The notes under the pieces were generated by a model that was not told the DNA's origin, did no database searches, and was given only the letters and a program-made list of their open reading frames with translations. A stretch of DNA of 32,834 nucleotides from positions 1 through 32,834 of IMG/VR virus record IMGVR_UViG_3300039018_000161; one strand, given 5' to 3'. The translations under genes were made by a program, and so were the position numbers. This DNA is from a virus. This document shows, in pieces, positions 16,636 through 24,288 of this stretch. How positions within the stretch are numbered: the first letter of the stretch is position 1; every line of letters begins with the position of its first letter.

Positions 16636-17048
16636 AGGATGTCGTCGTCCAAGTCTTCAATCTTGCTATCACCGTTGGCATCGTACTTCACCAAGTCAGT
16701 AATCACAATCTTCGCCAAGGAAGCACTAACACCTTCTTTGTTCTTCCACTTCCAGCTATAAGGCTTAATCATTGCAACAGCCTTAGAGCCGTTACCTACG
16801 ATGTCCTTAATCTCGTTACCTTCTTTGTCAAAAGGCTGGATGGCGTAGTTTGACTTCACCGTCAAGAACCAACCCTTCTCAGGTTTGTCTTCACGCTTGC
16901 GTGGTGCAAGACCAATCTCTTCCAAGGCTTTGACAGCGGTGTCGGACAGATTAGCCAAGTCACATTGGAACTTGCCACTCATGTCGTTTACTTTGTCAAA
17001 GAAAGCCCACTGAATTTCTGCTTGAATCTTAACTGGTTTAATTTCCAT
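16632..17048 (-). CDS. Single-stranded DNA-binding protein (gp2.5-like)
   Basis: A 138-aa protein that fits the T7 gp2.5 pattern: beta-rich OB-type body (GKFQCDLANLS, GWFLTVKSNY, DIVGNGSKAVAMIKPYSWKW) and an acidic C-terminal tail (IEDLDDDIL) ending in a hydrophobic residue. In gp2.5 such a tail binds polymerase and primase-helicase. ATG 17048 follows AAGGAGA. It lies between the polymerase and exonuclease genes, as expected for a replisome operon. Confidence 0.8.
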   Translation of the reverse strand: MEIKPVKIQAEIQWAFFDKVNDMSGKFQCDLANLSDTAVKALEEIGLAPRKREDKPEKGWFLTVKSNYAIQPFDKEGNEIKDIVGNGSKAVAMIKPYSWKWKNKEGVSASLAKIVITDLVKYDANGDSKIEDLDDDIL

Positions 17049-17105
17049 TTTAAATCTCCTTATCTACTACGGTTTAGAAATACTGCTACAACTATTGTAC
17101 CACAA

Positions 17106-17312
17106 CTACTGCAAGGTTTGGGTATATGGATTAAGACTTTCTTCTAGTGTCCCATCTTCTATATCCAATACTGCATCCTTTAATAAATCGTAAGTTTCCT
17201 TTAAATCAAAGCTAGAACTTAGCGAATATGTTCCGTCTTTGTAGGCAGACACCGCCACCATCCCAAGTAAATTCTCGTCTTTTTCTTCTATCATTAGTGT
17301 GTCTCTTTCCAT
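17106..17312 (-). CDS. Unknown 68-aa acidic protein
   Basis: A soluble acidic protein (EEKDENLLGMVAV, LKETYDLLKDAVLDIEDGTL) without a known motif. It overlaps the 3' end of the polymerase gene by 19 bases. A 57-base gap separates it from the SSB gene, and no clear terminator or promoter was found in that gap. Confidence 0.55.
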   Translation of the reverse strand: MERDTLMIEEKDENLLGMVAVSAYKDGTYSLSSSFDLKETYDLLKDAVLDIEDGTLEESLNPYTQTLQ

Positions 17313-19021
17313 GAGTTGCCTACTTTAAACTCGCCGTCCAAAGGACAGCGCATCTTCAACATTATACCAGCATCTACAATAGATTGAACACCTATTTTAC
17401 CTACAGTTTCTGAATCTGCTTCTTTACACTCTATCTGCCACTCATCGTGGACATTGGCTTTGAACTCATACCAAATCTTCTGCTTTGTCAATTCTTTTTT
17501 AAACAAGACTAAAGCCTGTTTCATAACGATTGCACCAGCGCCTTGCAGTAGTGTGTTAAGTGCCGAGTGCTCCGCACGAACGAGTAGCTTGCGTCCGTCA
17601 AGACCCGGTAGCCATCCTTTCGTAGCATAGATACGAGCCACTTTCTCTCGCAGAGCTTTAAGTTTCGGCGTGTTGCGTAGAAAACTATCAATGAGTTTCT
17701 GTCCTTCTTTCGCACTACCTCCAACAATCGACCCGATTTTGGCACTTCCTGCGCCATACAAGAAGGCATAGATAAACGTCTTAGCTTGATTCCTCGTTTG
17801 CAACCCAGCAGCGGTTTGATTCGCTGTGTGTATATCGCCTGATACAACCTCATTCGTATATTCATCGTCGTTCATATAGTGAGCCAGCATACGCAATTCT
17901 AATCCGCTTGCATCAATGCCAACTAACTTATTTCCTTTCTCTATTGTCCAAAGTTCACGACACTCGTGTCCATAAGGGCTACCGCTATTTGGAATCTGTG
18001 CCATGTTGGGAGACATATGCGTCATCCTCCCAGTCACTGCACCGTTGGTGATAACCCTACCGTGAACACGACCATCCTTTTGCACTGCATCAATCCATGA
18101 TTCTATCTGACCGATACGTTTCTGTAACATCAGGTATTCTGCGATGGCTTTCGCTTCGGGGATGTCGATGCCTTCGAGCGTGGTTTCATCGACGATGACG
18201 CTACCTTTTTCGGTGTGCTTTTTGGGTTTCCAACCCTTTTCTTGAAGTCTTTTAGCAATTTGCTGTCTGCTGCCGGGGTTGAACGGGGTGACGATGTCTT
18301 TGAGCGGCTTCCCACTTGTGCCATGTGTTCTGCCACTGATGACGACTGGCGGAAAGATGGTTTCCATTTCAACTTGAATAATATCCAACTTAGTTTTAAG
18401 TTCAGATAATAGTTGTATAGCTTTAGGCATATCCAGTCTAAAGCCGTTTCGCTCTTGCCCAGCAATGATAATTGCGACTTCGTGTTCAAGCGTGATGCTT
18501 TCTTGTGAAAAATCATTTTCCATCTCCTGAGTTAAATGTTTGTACAGCTCTGCTGTTACTTTGGTATCTTGTACGCAGTACCACAATAGCGCTGACATGA
18601 CAGGCTCGTCAAACGCTAAATTACTTTGGTCAACTTTCTTACCATTCTCGTCTTCACCAATTAAAGACTTTCCAGTAAGCCAAGACCATATCTTTTTATA
18701 CGGTGCTTTGTAGTGTCCTAAACGCTCTCCCCAAGCCTCTAGCGAGTGTCCTCCTTCAATGCTAGGGTCGTACAGTCTTGCAAGCACTAGAGTATCTACA
18801 ACCTGTGACTTTTTGACAGTAATTCCCCAAACCTTCTTCAGTACAGGGAAATCAAAAAAGATGCCGTTGTGTGTTACAACACTGTCACAGCCGTTGATAA
18901 AGTCTTGCAGTGACGATGGTTGCACAAACGTAGAGACAACATCTTTGTCAATGTCACGACACATAACACACCAAATCTTATCGTGGGTGCTGTTGGTCTC
19001 GATGTCCAGTACTATACGCAT
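17294..19021 (-). CDS. Family A DNA polymerase with 3'-5' exonuclease (T7-type)
   Basis: A 575-aa protein. Exonuclease motifs: LDIETN (D6, E8), THNGIFFDFPVL (D57), YCVQDT (D152). Polymerase motif A GIDASGLELRMLAHYM (D370), motif B R410-x3-K414-x3-Y418-x3-Y422-G, motif C VHDEW (H525, D526). The position equivalent to E. coli Phe762 is Tyr418, as in T7 pol (Tyr526). T7 pol has 704 aa. The missing length fits absence of the thioredoxin-binding insert, so processivity must be handled differently. The main replicative enzyme. Confidence 0.95.
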   Translation of the reverse strand: MRIVLDIETNSTHDKIWCVMCRDIDKDVVSTFVQPSSLQDFINGCDSVVTHNGIFFDFPVLKKVWGITVKKSQVVDTLVLARLYDPSIEGGHSLEAWGERLGHYKAPYKKIWSWLTGKSLIGEDENGKKVDQSNLAFDEPVMSALLWYCVQDTKVTAELYKHLTQEMENDFSQESITLEHEVAIIIAGQERNGFRLDMPKAIQLLSELKTKLDIIQVEMETIFPPVVISGRTHGTSGKPLKDIVTPFNPGSRQQIAKRLQEKGWKPKKHTEKGSVIVDETTLEGIDIPEAKAIAEYLMLQKRIGQIESWIDAVQKDGRVHGRVITNGAVTGRMTHMSPNMAQIPNSGSPYGHECRELWTIEKGNKLVGIDASGLELRMLAHYMNDDEYTNEVVSGDIHTANQTAAGLQTRNQAKTFIYAFLYGAGSAKIGSIVGGSAKEGQKLIDSFLRNTPKLKALREKVARIYATKGWLPGLDGRKLLVRAEHSALNTLLQGAGAIVMKQALVLFKKELTKQKIWYEFKANVHDEWQIECKEADSETVGKIGVQSIVDAGIMLKMRCPLDGEFKVGNSWKETH

Positions 19022-19395
19022 ACGTTAATCATTTTAACCAAGTCTTGTAGATTAAGCAAATGCAATCGTGAAGTATTATCATCACCGCCACGAACCTGCC
19101 TTGGCATTGTTTTAGCAATGTAATTCTTGAGTATTTTAGTCGGGAACACTAAAGTCATCACAATATCCTTATCAATAGCAAGGTTATGAAACCAGTAGTC
19201 CGCTTCGGTGGTGGCGATGCCGCTAGGCTTACCACGACTCTCAAACTCAATAGCTATGTTGCCGGTACACTTCCACATATCTCGCTCGGTCTTAACCTCT
19301 ATCTTGCTGTGCTGCAACATATCAGCAACCTTTTGCTCGAATACTTGTCCGTATTGCAAGTCAAGGTCAAACCGCTTGTCGTTGTTCATAAGCAT
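19012..19395 (-). CDS. PD-(D/E)XK nuclease-like protein
   Basis: 127 aa from ATG 19395, which overlaps the upstream gene's stop (GGAA seven bases upstream). ATG 19389 and a longer frame to 19422 are alternatives. The core KIEVKTERD....GNIAIEFESRGKPSGIATT then ADYWFH has the E-V-K and I-E spacing of a PD-(D/E)XK fold. It resembles small proteins found beside polymerases in T7-like aquatic phages. Role probably DNA end processing; the substrate is unknown. The C-terminus overlaps the polymerase start by 10 bases. Confidence 0.65.
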   Translation of the reverse strand: MLMNNDKRFDLDLQYGQVFEQKVADMLQHSKIEVKTERDMWKCTGNIAIEFESRGKPSGIATTEADYWFHNLAIDKDIVMTLVFPTKILKNYIAKTMPRQVRGGDDNTSRLHLLNLQDLVKMINVCV

Positions 19396-19658
19396 TAGTA
19401 AATTCCAAACCAAGGAGCACATTCTTCCATATTCGGAAAGAGACGAGCTTCTGCTTTATGTATCTTTTCCCAAAATTCATCCTCATCAAATAGTTCTAAA
19501 GGTGGTTCCTTGTCGGTTTCATACTCTAAAACTGTAGGCTCAGTCATGTAATCCATTGGGTCATCACTGTCGCCAAGGTCGACAAATGTACATTCAGATA
19601 ACCAATACCGAACACCTTTGTAGATAAAATCACATTTTTTTGGTTTGTTTCTTTTCAT
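19395..19658 (-). CDS. Unknown 87-aa acidic protein
   Basis: A basic N-terminus (MKRNKPKKCDFIYKG) is followed by an acidic body (EYETDKEPPLELFDEDEFWEKI) and an aromatic C-terminus. No family is recognised. Nine bases separate it from the small membrane-protein gene upstream, and its stop overlaps the nuclease start. Confidence 0.55.
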   Translation of the reverse strand: MKRNKPKKCDFIYKGVRYWLSECTFVDLGDSDDPMDYMTEPTVLEYETDKEPPLELFDEDEFWEKIHKAEARLFPNMEECAPWFGIY

Positions 19659-19667
19659 ATCGTATCC

Positions 19668-19874
19668 TTATACACAGAGTTTAATTAAACCACCGAAGTA
19701 CATCAACACCGCTACTCCTTCTACCGTGAATAGCGCATAGTCGTTCTCACGATAACCCGCCCACGCCCACAGTCCGCTGCCGATAAAACCAAACCACAGG
19801 TTCAATGGAAAGATATTAAGACTGGTCAGTCCGATACCGAGTAAGCAAAGGACTGTGCCTGTCCAGCGAATCAT
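19668..19874 (-). CDS. Small inner-membrane protein
   Basis: A 68-aa protein that is nearly all hydrophobic, with three likely membrane helices (about residues 4-22, 26-42 and 48-66). There is a polar AGYREND loop between the second and third. The motif NLWFGFIGSGLWAWAGY is reminiscent of small PnuC-like or uncharacterised membrane proteins, but no function can be assigned. The start overlaps the stop of the upstream gene by 4 bases. Confidence 0.6.
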   Translation of the reverse strand: MIRWTGTVLCLLGIGLTSLNIFPLNLWFGFIGSGLWAWAGYRENDYALFTVEGVAVLMYFGGLIKLCV

Positions 19875-20095
19875 TTCTTCTTAACCGTTTTCTTCTTGAT
19901 TACAAGCGGTTCTTCCACTACTTCCACTGTCATTGGTCGTGGTTCTTCAAACATCGCAGCAAGCAAGTCTTTTATCTCCGGCTCAAGCAGTGTAAAGGAC
20001 TTACCGTTGTTCATGTGGACATCACGGTCAATGATGTAGCTAACATTCATTGTTTCAATGACGATGTTATTTATCTTGACTAGCATCTTTTTCAA
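19871..20095 (-). CDS. Unknown 74-aa protein with Lys-rich tail
   Basis: N-terminal beta-like segment (MLVKINNIVIETMNVSYIID), then an acidic linker and a basic C-terminus (VIKKKTVKKK). It overlaps the preceding gene by 29 bases and the following one by 4. Unknown function. Confidence 0.55.
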   Translation of the reverse strand: MKKMLVKINNIVIETMNVSYIIDRDVHMNNGKSFTLLEPEIKDLLAAMFEEPRPMTVEVVEEPLVIKKKTVKKK

Positions 20096-20351
20096 TCCTT
20101 TTCAGTTCGTGTTCAATCATCTTCTGTGCGCTTCCAAGTGCCTTAATCAGTTGCAGACAATCCTCGGTGTGATAGTGTGCCACAACATCAGTACCTAGCA
20201 CCTTGTAAGCCTCTAGGGTATCTCTAACGAGTTGCTTGAGTGTGGTGGTGAACTGCACTGGCTCATCCGCATCGCCAAAGAAGAAGCCATAATCCACTGC
20301 TCCATTCTCAGCAATCCAAACAAATCCATCTACTTTGACGTTCTTACTCAT
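20067..20351 (-). CDS. Unknown 94-aa protein
   Basis: A soluble protein with a beta-like N-terminus (VDGFVWIAENGAVDYGFFFG) and a C-terminal amphipathic helix (LIKALGSAQKMIEHELKRIE). No known motif. It is coupled to the upstream coiled-coil gene by a 4-base overlap. Confidence 0.55.
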   Translation of the reverse strand: MSKNVKVDGFVWIAENGAVDYGFFFGDADEPVQFTTTLKQLVRDTLEAYKVLGTDVVAHYHTEDCLQLIKALGSAQKMIEHELKRIEKDASQDK

Positions 20352-20530
20352 TTTCCTTCACACCTTTCGTTAGCAATGCTTTCCAATTTATTGAATACAT
20401 CTTTGTATTGTAAACACCAATAGTCCCTTGCGTTCTTCAATTCTGCTATCTCTGCTTCTAACTCACGAATCCGTTTCAATGCTTCAAACCCTTCAGTGAT
20501 TTCTTCTGCAAGGCTACGTTCAGTGTTCAT
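20348..20530 (-). CDS. 60-aa coiled-coil protein
   Basis: Residues about 8-55 are a continuous charged helix (EEITEGFEALKRIRELEAEI, then AELKNARDYW) with heptad spacing. Many phages encode such short coiled-coil proteins in replication operons. Function unknown. It overlaps its neighbours by 4 bases on both sides. Confidence 0.55.
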   Translation of the reverse strand: MNTERSLAEEITEGFEALKRIRELEAEIAELKNARDYWCLQYKDVFNKLESIANERCEGK

Positions 20531-20856
20531 TTACCATCCTTAATAAACTTGTCCACAGCCGTGTCAATCTCTTCACCGAGCATCCAGCGCCATTCCGACA
20601 TATCACCGTTACAGGCTATGACAGACGGAGCGACTAATTTAGTATCGACATCCCACGATGCACTGCGTAACCAGCGATAACGCTCTGCATCACGGTAGGT
20701 TTCTGTGTTGTCCTGAATCTTCGAGAACACATTAGCGTTCAGTGTGCGAAGCCTGTCAATCTCATTACACAGTGCATTGATGTAGTTACGAGTAATTGAA
20801 TACTCGTCATGCTTTGCGTAATCTCGTGCTGCTTCTACTAAATCTTTCGTTGTCAT
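20527..20856 (-). CDS. Unknown phage protein with DAERYRWLR motif
   Basis: A 109-aa protein. A helical N-terminal half with a coiled-coil-like stretch is followed by RDAERYRWLRSASWDV and a C-terminal EEIDTAVDKFI. The (D)AERYRWLR motif recurs in many unrelated phage hypothetical proteins, which supports that this is a real gene, but its role is unknown. Confidence 0.65.
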   Translation of the reverse strand: MTTKDLVEAARDYAKHDEYSITRNYINALCNEIDRLRTLNANVFSKIQDNTETYRDAERYRWLRSASWDVDTKLVAPSVIACNGDMSEWRWMLGEEIDTAVDKFIKDGK

Positions 20857-21344
20857 AGTGTGTCCTTTAAATATTGCATTGCTCTTTTAAGTATCGTTTC
20901 GTCATCATAACACTTTCCAAGAATGATGTTGCAGTTTGTACACAAAAGCCCCCGTACTTTACCTGTTCTGTGGTCGTGGTCAACGTGAAGCGCAGTTGCT
21001 GGTGTTTTAGCACGTCCTTGTGATACATCTTCTTCGTGTTTTTTACAAACAGCACAGCAATACTTTTGCTTTTTACGTAAAGCGTTATATCCGTCTAAGT
21101 CTAATCCGTACTTCTTAAGACTTAGCGACTTAGCCTTTTCAGGGTTATCACGATACCAGTTCTTTGTTCCTTGGCGGTGTATCTCTTTCTTTCCGGGTTT
21201 TGCTAAATACGCCCTACGTCTACACACCATGCAGGTAGAGTCCACATAATCCTTAGTCTCTCCTGCTTTATTTACTTTGGTGCTAACAGCAAACTTGCTT
21301 GTCGGAAGCTCGTGCTTACATACTTTACAGGTAAACTTAAACAT
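20853..21344 (-). CDS. Recombination endonuclease VII-type HNH nuclease
   Basis: A 163-aa protein with two zinc-type Cys pairs (CKVC near the N-terminus with CMVC, and CAVC with CTNC) around the endonuclease VII core LHVDHDHRTGKVRGLLCTNC, followed by N-x-x-LG. T4 endonuclease VII resolves branched DNA; homologues also occur as free-standing HNH nucleases. The central KYGLDLDGYNALRKKQ is typical of the family. The first gene after the promoter at 21374. Confidence 0.88.
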   Translation of the reverse strand: MFKFTCKVCKHELPTSKFAVSTKVNKAGETKDYVDSTCMVCRRRAYLAKPGKKEIHRQGTKNWYRDNPEKAKSLSLKKYGLDLDGYNALRKKQKYCCAVCKKHEEDVSQGRAKTPATALHVDHDHRTGKVRGLLCTNCNIILGKCYDDETILKRAMQYLKDTL

Positions 21345-21373
21345 ATAATCCCTTTATTATTTGACCACTTCTA

Positions 21374-21402
21374 ATGCTACCATAAGTCAAAGAAAATGTC
21401 AA
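21374..21402 (-). promoter_or_regulatory. sigma70-like leftward promoter before endonuclease VII gene
   Basis: Read leftward: TTGACA (21402-21397), 17-bp spacer, TAGCAT (21379-21374). It sits in the 63-base gap between the primase-helicase stop and the endonuclease VII start and would boost the distal replication and RNR genes. Confidence 0.6.
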
Positions 21403-21407
21403 CATAT

Positions 21408-23000
21408 TTATAAAGTATCTTTTATGCCAAGCATACGACCAGTTTTGCCGTTGTAAAGAATACTGCCAGCATTACCAGTAAAGCCTGAATAACGGTTTTT
21501 AAGCACCCGGACGTTCGTCGTGTTTCGTTCAATTACGTCTACTGCCTGTCCATTACGCTCTAGTCCGATTACGATGTCACTTAACTGTGCAATAGCGCCT
21601 GAGCCTCGGAGTTGTGCTAACGATGTAGAAGCACCTTCTTCGTGTCCACGGTCACTCGGACGTTTAAGATGACTGACGCAGATTAACGAAATACCAGTCT
21701 CTTGAACTAGCATACGGAGCTTCGTCATAATAGCATCGAGAGCTTTCCGTTCATCGCCAACATCACCGCCGCTAATGATAATACTAATGTGGTCCAGCAC
21801 AACATAACCACAGCCAAGACCTTTTGCCATGTAGCGCACTCGATTGACAATATTCTCCAAAGAAGTACTACCAAAATGGTCAAACAGGTAAATACGGTCA
21901 CTTCCCAAAGTTCTATCAAAAGCATCTTTCAGTTCCTCCGGTGTTACTTCAACATCAGGTAAATGGATTGGTTTGTTTACTGCCAGCGACATGAGCGAAC
22001 GAGCTGTTTTACGCACTCCTTCTTCAAGAAACATAAGTCCGATGTTGTCGGGTGTTTTGTTAAGGATATGCCATACGATTTCCCGTAGGAATTGAGACTT
22101 ACCGAGTCCACTTCCCGCAGTGACCATGACAAGTTCACCTTTGCGAATACCGTAGGTAAGTTTATTAAGTTCCTCATACGGATAATCGCAATCAGCCTTT
22201 TCAATAGGGGCTGATACCATATCCCACAAGGTGTTCCCCTGTATAATTCCATCAGGTACGTAAGACTCAGCAGCCCACCAAGAATCAATAAATTCTTTGC
22301 CAGAGCCATTCTCAAGATAATCACACGCATCCTTGTATCCTTTCCGGTGTTTCATCACCTTTACTTTACCGCCAAAGAGTTCAGCGACTGCTTGTGAAGC
22401 CTTTAGTCCTGCTTCATCGGCATCAAAGCAAATCACCACATTTTCAAACGAGTCAATCCATTCATAATTGGCTTTGCAGTCCTTTAAAGCGGCACTAGCG
22501 CCATTGCGGATACTAACGCAAGGGTACTTACTGCCTTGCATCTGATAAGCGGCTAGAGCGTCTAATTCACCCTCACAGATAGTCAGATAGCGCCCGCCCT
22601 TGGTGAACAGTTGTTGTCCAAAAAGCATAGCATCTTTAAAGTCACCAGCAATGCTGAAGTCTTTGGTTTCGACCAGTCGTGTCTTGATTGCGGTTAGTGT
22701 ACCGTCACCGTCATAGTAGGGGTAATAGTGTTTTCCGTTGTCTTGGCGTACACCGTAGGTTATGCAAGTAGCCGAAGTAATACTACGGTCAATGATACTA
22801 AGATTAGAAGCAGAGTCATAGAATTTTAAGTCCTTATTCATAGGTTTAGTTACTTTCGATTGTGTTGTGGTCGTGCCGTCACCATGCACATAGGTTTCGC
22901 AAGCAAAGCAGTACTGGTGACCATCGTCATACAGACTGTTCGCATTGCTTGACCCGCACGACTCACATGGTATGTGCCGCAGGAATTTGGATTCAGTCAT
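21408..23000 (-). CDS. Primase-helicase (T7 gp4-type)
   Basis: A 530-aa protein. N-terminal zinc ribbon C12-x2-C15...C31-x2-C34, then a TOPRIM primase core (ICEGELDAL with E143, and VVICFDADEAG with D193 and D195). The RecA-like helicase follows: Walker A GSGLGKS (296-302), Walker B YVVLDHISI, and the CVSHLKRP and QLRGSGAIAQLSD motifs. It unwinds DNA and makes RNA primers. TAATG coupling to the small gene upstream. All key residues are intact. Confidence 0.95.
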   Translation of the reverse strand: MTESKFLRHIPCESCGSSNANSLYDDGHQYCFACETYVHGDGTTTTQSKVTKPMNKDLKFYDSASNLSIIDRSITSATCITYGVRQDNGKHYYPYYDGDGTLTAIKTRLVETKDFSIAGDFKDAMLFGQQLFTKGGRYLTICEGELDALAAYQMQGSKYPCVSIRNGASAALKDCKANYEWIDSFENVVICFDADEAGLKASQAVAELFGGKVKVMKHRKGYKDACDYLENGSGKEFIDSWWAAESYVPDGIIQGNTLWDMVSAPIEKADCDYPYEELNKLTYGIRKGELVMVTAGSGLGKSQFLREIVWHILNKTPDNIGLMFLEEGVRKTARSLMSLAVNKPIHLPDVEVTPEELKDAFDRTLGSDRIYLFDHFGSTSLENIVNRVRYMAKGLGCGYVVLDHISIIISGGDVGDERKALDAIMTKLRMLVQETGISLICVSHLKRPSDRGHEEGASTSLAQLRGSGAIAQLSDIVIGLERNGQAVDVIERNTTNVRVLKNRYSGFTGNAGSILYNGKTGRMLGIKDTL

Positions 23001-23179
23001 TAGAACTGTTCTCCGTCACCGATTTCAATGTCCTGTACTTCACCTTCTTTATGTATATCTTCAATGCTCATGTTCTCAGCCTTACTTTCACACTCACTGC
23101 GACTGTTTCCATAGGTAGTGACCTTATATGTCACCGTGACTGTAAATGTCATATCGACTTCTTTAGGTACTGTATTCAT
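23000..23179 (-). CDS. Unknown 59-aa acidic protein
   Basis: ATG 23179 with AAAGGA eight bases upstream; the stop overlaps the primase-helicase start (TAATG). An N-terminal beta-like MTFTVTVTYKVTTYG is followed by an acidic C-terminus (DIHKEGEVQDIEIGDGE). No family recognised. Coupling suggests a helper of the primase-helicase or a shared expression unit. Confidence 0.6.
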   Translation of the reverse strand: MNTVPKEVDMTFTVTVTYKVTTYGNSRSECESKAENMSIEDIHKEGEVQDIEIGDGEQF

Positions 23180-23188
23180 ATCATTCCT

Positions 23189-23488
23189 TTATTCAGTTAG
23201 TCCATGTTTCATTCTTTGTGAATCCCTTACTCGCCTTGGGTACTCATTCTCAACCCAAAAGCACCTTACTTCGTGTTCATTGTAAGACACATACCCTACC
23301 CATGTTGCGTGCTTCGTTGTGAAACTAGGGCATTTCATATATTCATGCTGGTGCTTTAATTCATTGCCTAAGTAACCAAAGACAACACAAGCACACATCA
23401 GGAACACTACAATAAGCAGACTCCCAATGTCGCTAACGCAATCGCATATGGGTTCGTTTTTGCTGGTTTCGGTAGTACTTTTATCCAT
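23189..23488 (-). CDS. Unknown 99-aa membrane-anchored protein
   Basis: A polar N-terminus with C15 and C17, one membrane helix (about residues 21-42, starting IGSLLIVVFLMCACVVFGYL) and a soluble domain of about 55 residues (TTKHATWVGYVSYNEHEVRC). It resembles small inner-membrane phage proteins of unknown function. The first 82 bases overlap the end of the upstream gene in a different frame. Confidence 0.5.
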   Translation of the reverse strand: MDKSTTETSKNEPICDCVSDIGSLLIVVFLMCACVVFGYLGNELKHQHEYMKCPSFTTKHATWVGYVSYNEHEVRCFWVENEYPRRVRDSQRMKHGLTE

Positions 23489-23592
23489 AGTGATTTATCC
23501 ATTTGTATATACGTTTCTGCTTCATCACGGGTATAGAATCGTCTTACTAACCCGCCCCATTCATCCCGTACTTCGTACCGAAGATTAGACAT
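23407..23592 (-). CDS. Unknown 61-aa protein with RYEVRDEWGG motif
   Basis: The N-terminal half, LRYEVRDEWGGLVRRFYTRD, then EAETYI, looks like a conserved small phage domain (a beta hairpin plus helix). The C-terminal 20 residues are hydrophobic and lie in the overlap with the next gene. The ATG overlaps the preceding stop by 8 bases. Confidence 0.6.
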   Translation of the reverse strand: MSNLRYEVRDEWGGLVRRFYTRDEAETYIQMDKSLWIKVLPKPAKTNPYAIALATLGVCLL

Positions 23593-23737
23593 TAGTCACC
23601 TCGTACAACATTGCGTTTGCTTTGGCAGCAATCATCTCATCTAAGTCATTGATTACAGTAGCATATCCGTATTCATCGACCAAATCCGCCATATCAGACA
23701 GTACAAAATGGTAGTGTGCTTCATCGTGCTTATTCAT
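23585..23737 (-). CDS. 50-aa protein heading the replication operon
   Basis: ATG 23737 behind a strong CGGAGG five bases upstream. The 50-aa acidic helical product (HYHFVLSDMADLVDEYGYAT) has no recognised family. It is the first gene after the 221-bp regulatory gap and overlaps the next ATG by 8 bases. Confidence 0.65.
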   Translation of the reverse strand: MNKHDEAHYHFVLSDMADLVDEYGYATVINDLDEMIAAKANAMLYEVTNV

Positions 23738-23756
23738 AAAAACCTCCGTTTAGTTA

Positions 23757-23785
23757 AGACTAAGTATAGACATATCAAAAGTCAA
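23757..23785 (-). promoter_or_regulatory. Candidate leftward promoter of replication operon
   Basis: Read leftward: TTGACT (23785-23780), 17-bp spacer, TAGTCT (23762-23757). The -10 is weak (3 of 6), but spacer and position before the 23737 start fit. Direct repeats TGTCTAT(A/G) 23 bp apart lie in the spacer and just upstream of the -35. Confidence 0.35.
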
Positions 23786-23809
23786 TACATAGACACAAAA
23801 ATAAAAGAC

Positions 23810-23838
23810 TTGACACAATTTTAAAAACTTCGTATAAT
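23810..23838 (+). promoter_or_regulatory. Perfect sigma70 consensus promoter, antisense to the operon
   Basis: TTGACA (23810-23815), 17-bp spacer, TATAAT (23833-23838): 12 of 12 consensus bases with ideal spacing. It points rightward, although every gene from here to 27524 reads leftward. The expected start is near 23845. Confidence 0.8.
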
Positions 23839-23847
23839 GCTTTAACA

Positions 23848-23860
23848 ACATAGACTATGT
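23848..23860. promoter_or_regulatory. Palindrome ACATAG-A-CTATGT at transcript start
   Basis: Perfect 6-bp arms around one base, located at about +3 to +15 of the 23810 promoter, flanked by a wider AACAAC...GTTGTT pair. Operator-like. ATAGAC half-sites also occur at 23766 and 23789. Confidence 0.45.
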
Positions 23861-23894
23861 AAATTGTTGTTTTATGTAAATCATCTTAAAACCT

Positions 23895-24026
23895 ATGCAC
23901 AGTAACGATACAGACTATATAGGCGATTGCATCGGCGCATACACTAGCGTGTACACCCCTAGCGTTCAGCCCAGTATTCATCAACATCATCATCAATCGC
24001 ATCATCCCCGATATAGTCATCCATAG
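23895..24026 (+). CDS. Possible 43-aa ORF downstream of the antisense promoter
   Basis: ATG 23895 opens a 43-codon frame (N-terminus MHSNDTDYIGDCIGAYTSVY). The last 22 codons overlap the leftward gene at 23959 on the other strand, and their His-rich composition simply mirrors its Asp codons. There is no Shine-Dalgarno. It is listed because of the perfect promoter 57 bases upstream. The RNA may instead be non-coding. Confidence 0.2.
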   Translation: MHSNDTDYIGDCIGAYTSVYTPSVQPSIHQHHHQSHHPRYSHP

Positions 24027-24210
24027 AGTCCAGTAGCGACCCTATACCGCTATCTTGCTCAGTCGCTAGGTCATGCCTTACTTGTAACGGGATAACGTCA
24101 CCCATAGCGTTTAAGCACGTCATACAGGTATTTACGAATCCCTTAGTAATAGCATGGCGCATAGTCGATTCATAATCATTTAATATTGCATTGCAACATT
24201 GGCATCTCAT
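23959..24210 (-). CDS. 83-aa zinc-finger-like protein
   Basis: The N-terminal CQCC...CMTC arrangement (C3-x-x-C6 and C29-x-x-C32, MRCQCCNAIL) suggests a small zinc ribbon. A short linker and a very acidic C-terminus follow (DSMDDYIGDDAIDDDVDEYW). Similar CxxC/CxxC plus acid-tail proteins are common in early regions of T7-like phages. Possible DNA mimic or host-factor binder, by inference only. Confidence 0.65.
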   Translation of the reverse strand: MRCQCCNAILNDYESTMRHAITKGFVNTCMTCLNAMGDVIPLQVRHDLATEQDSGIGSLLDSMDDYIGDDAIDDDVDEYWAER

Positions 24211-24288
24211 TTTAAGCCTTTCTAAGCCGTTTTAGGGCATAAGTAATAGGTAGGTATTAAGTTTATCATAAGTCGGCTATAAAGCCCC

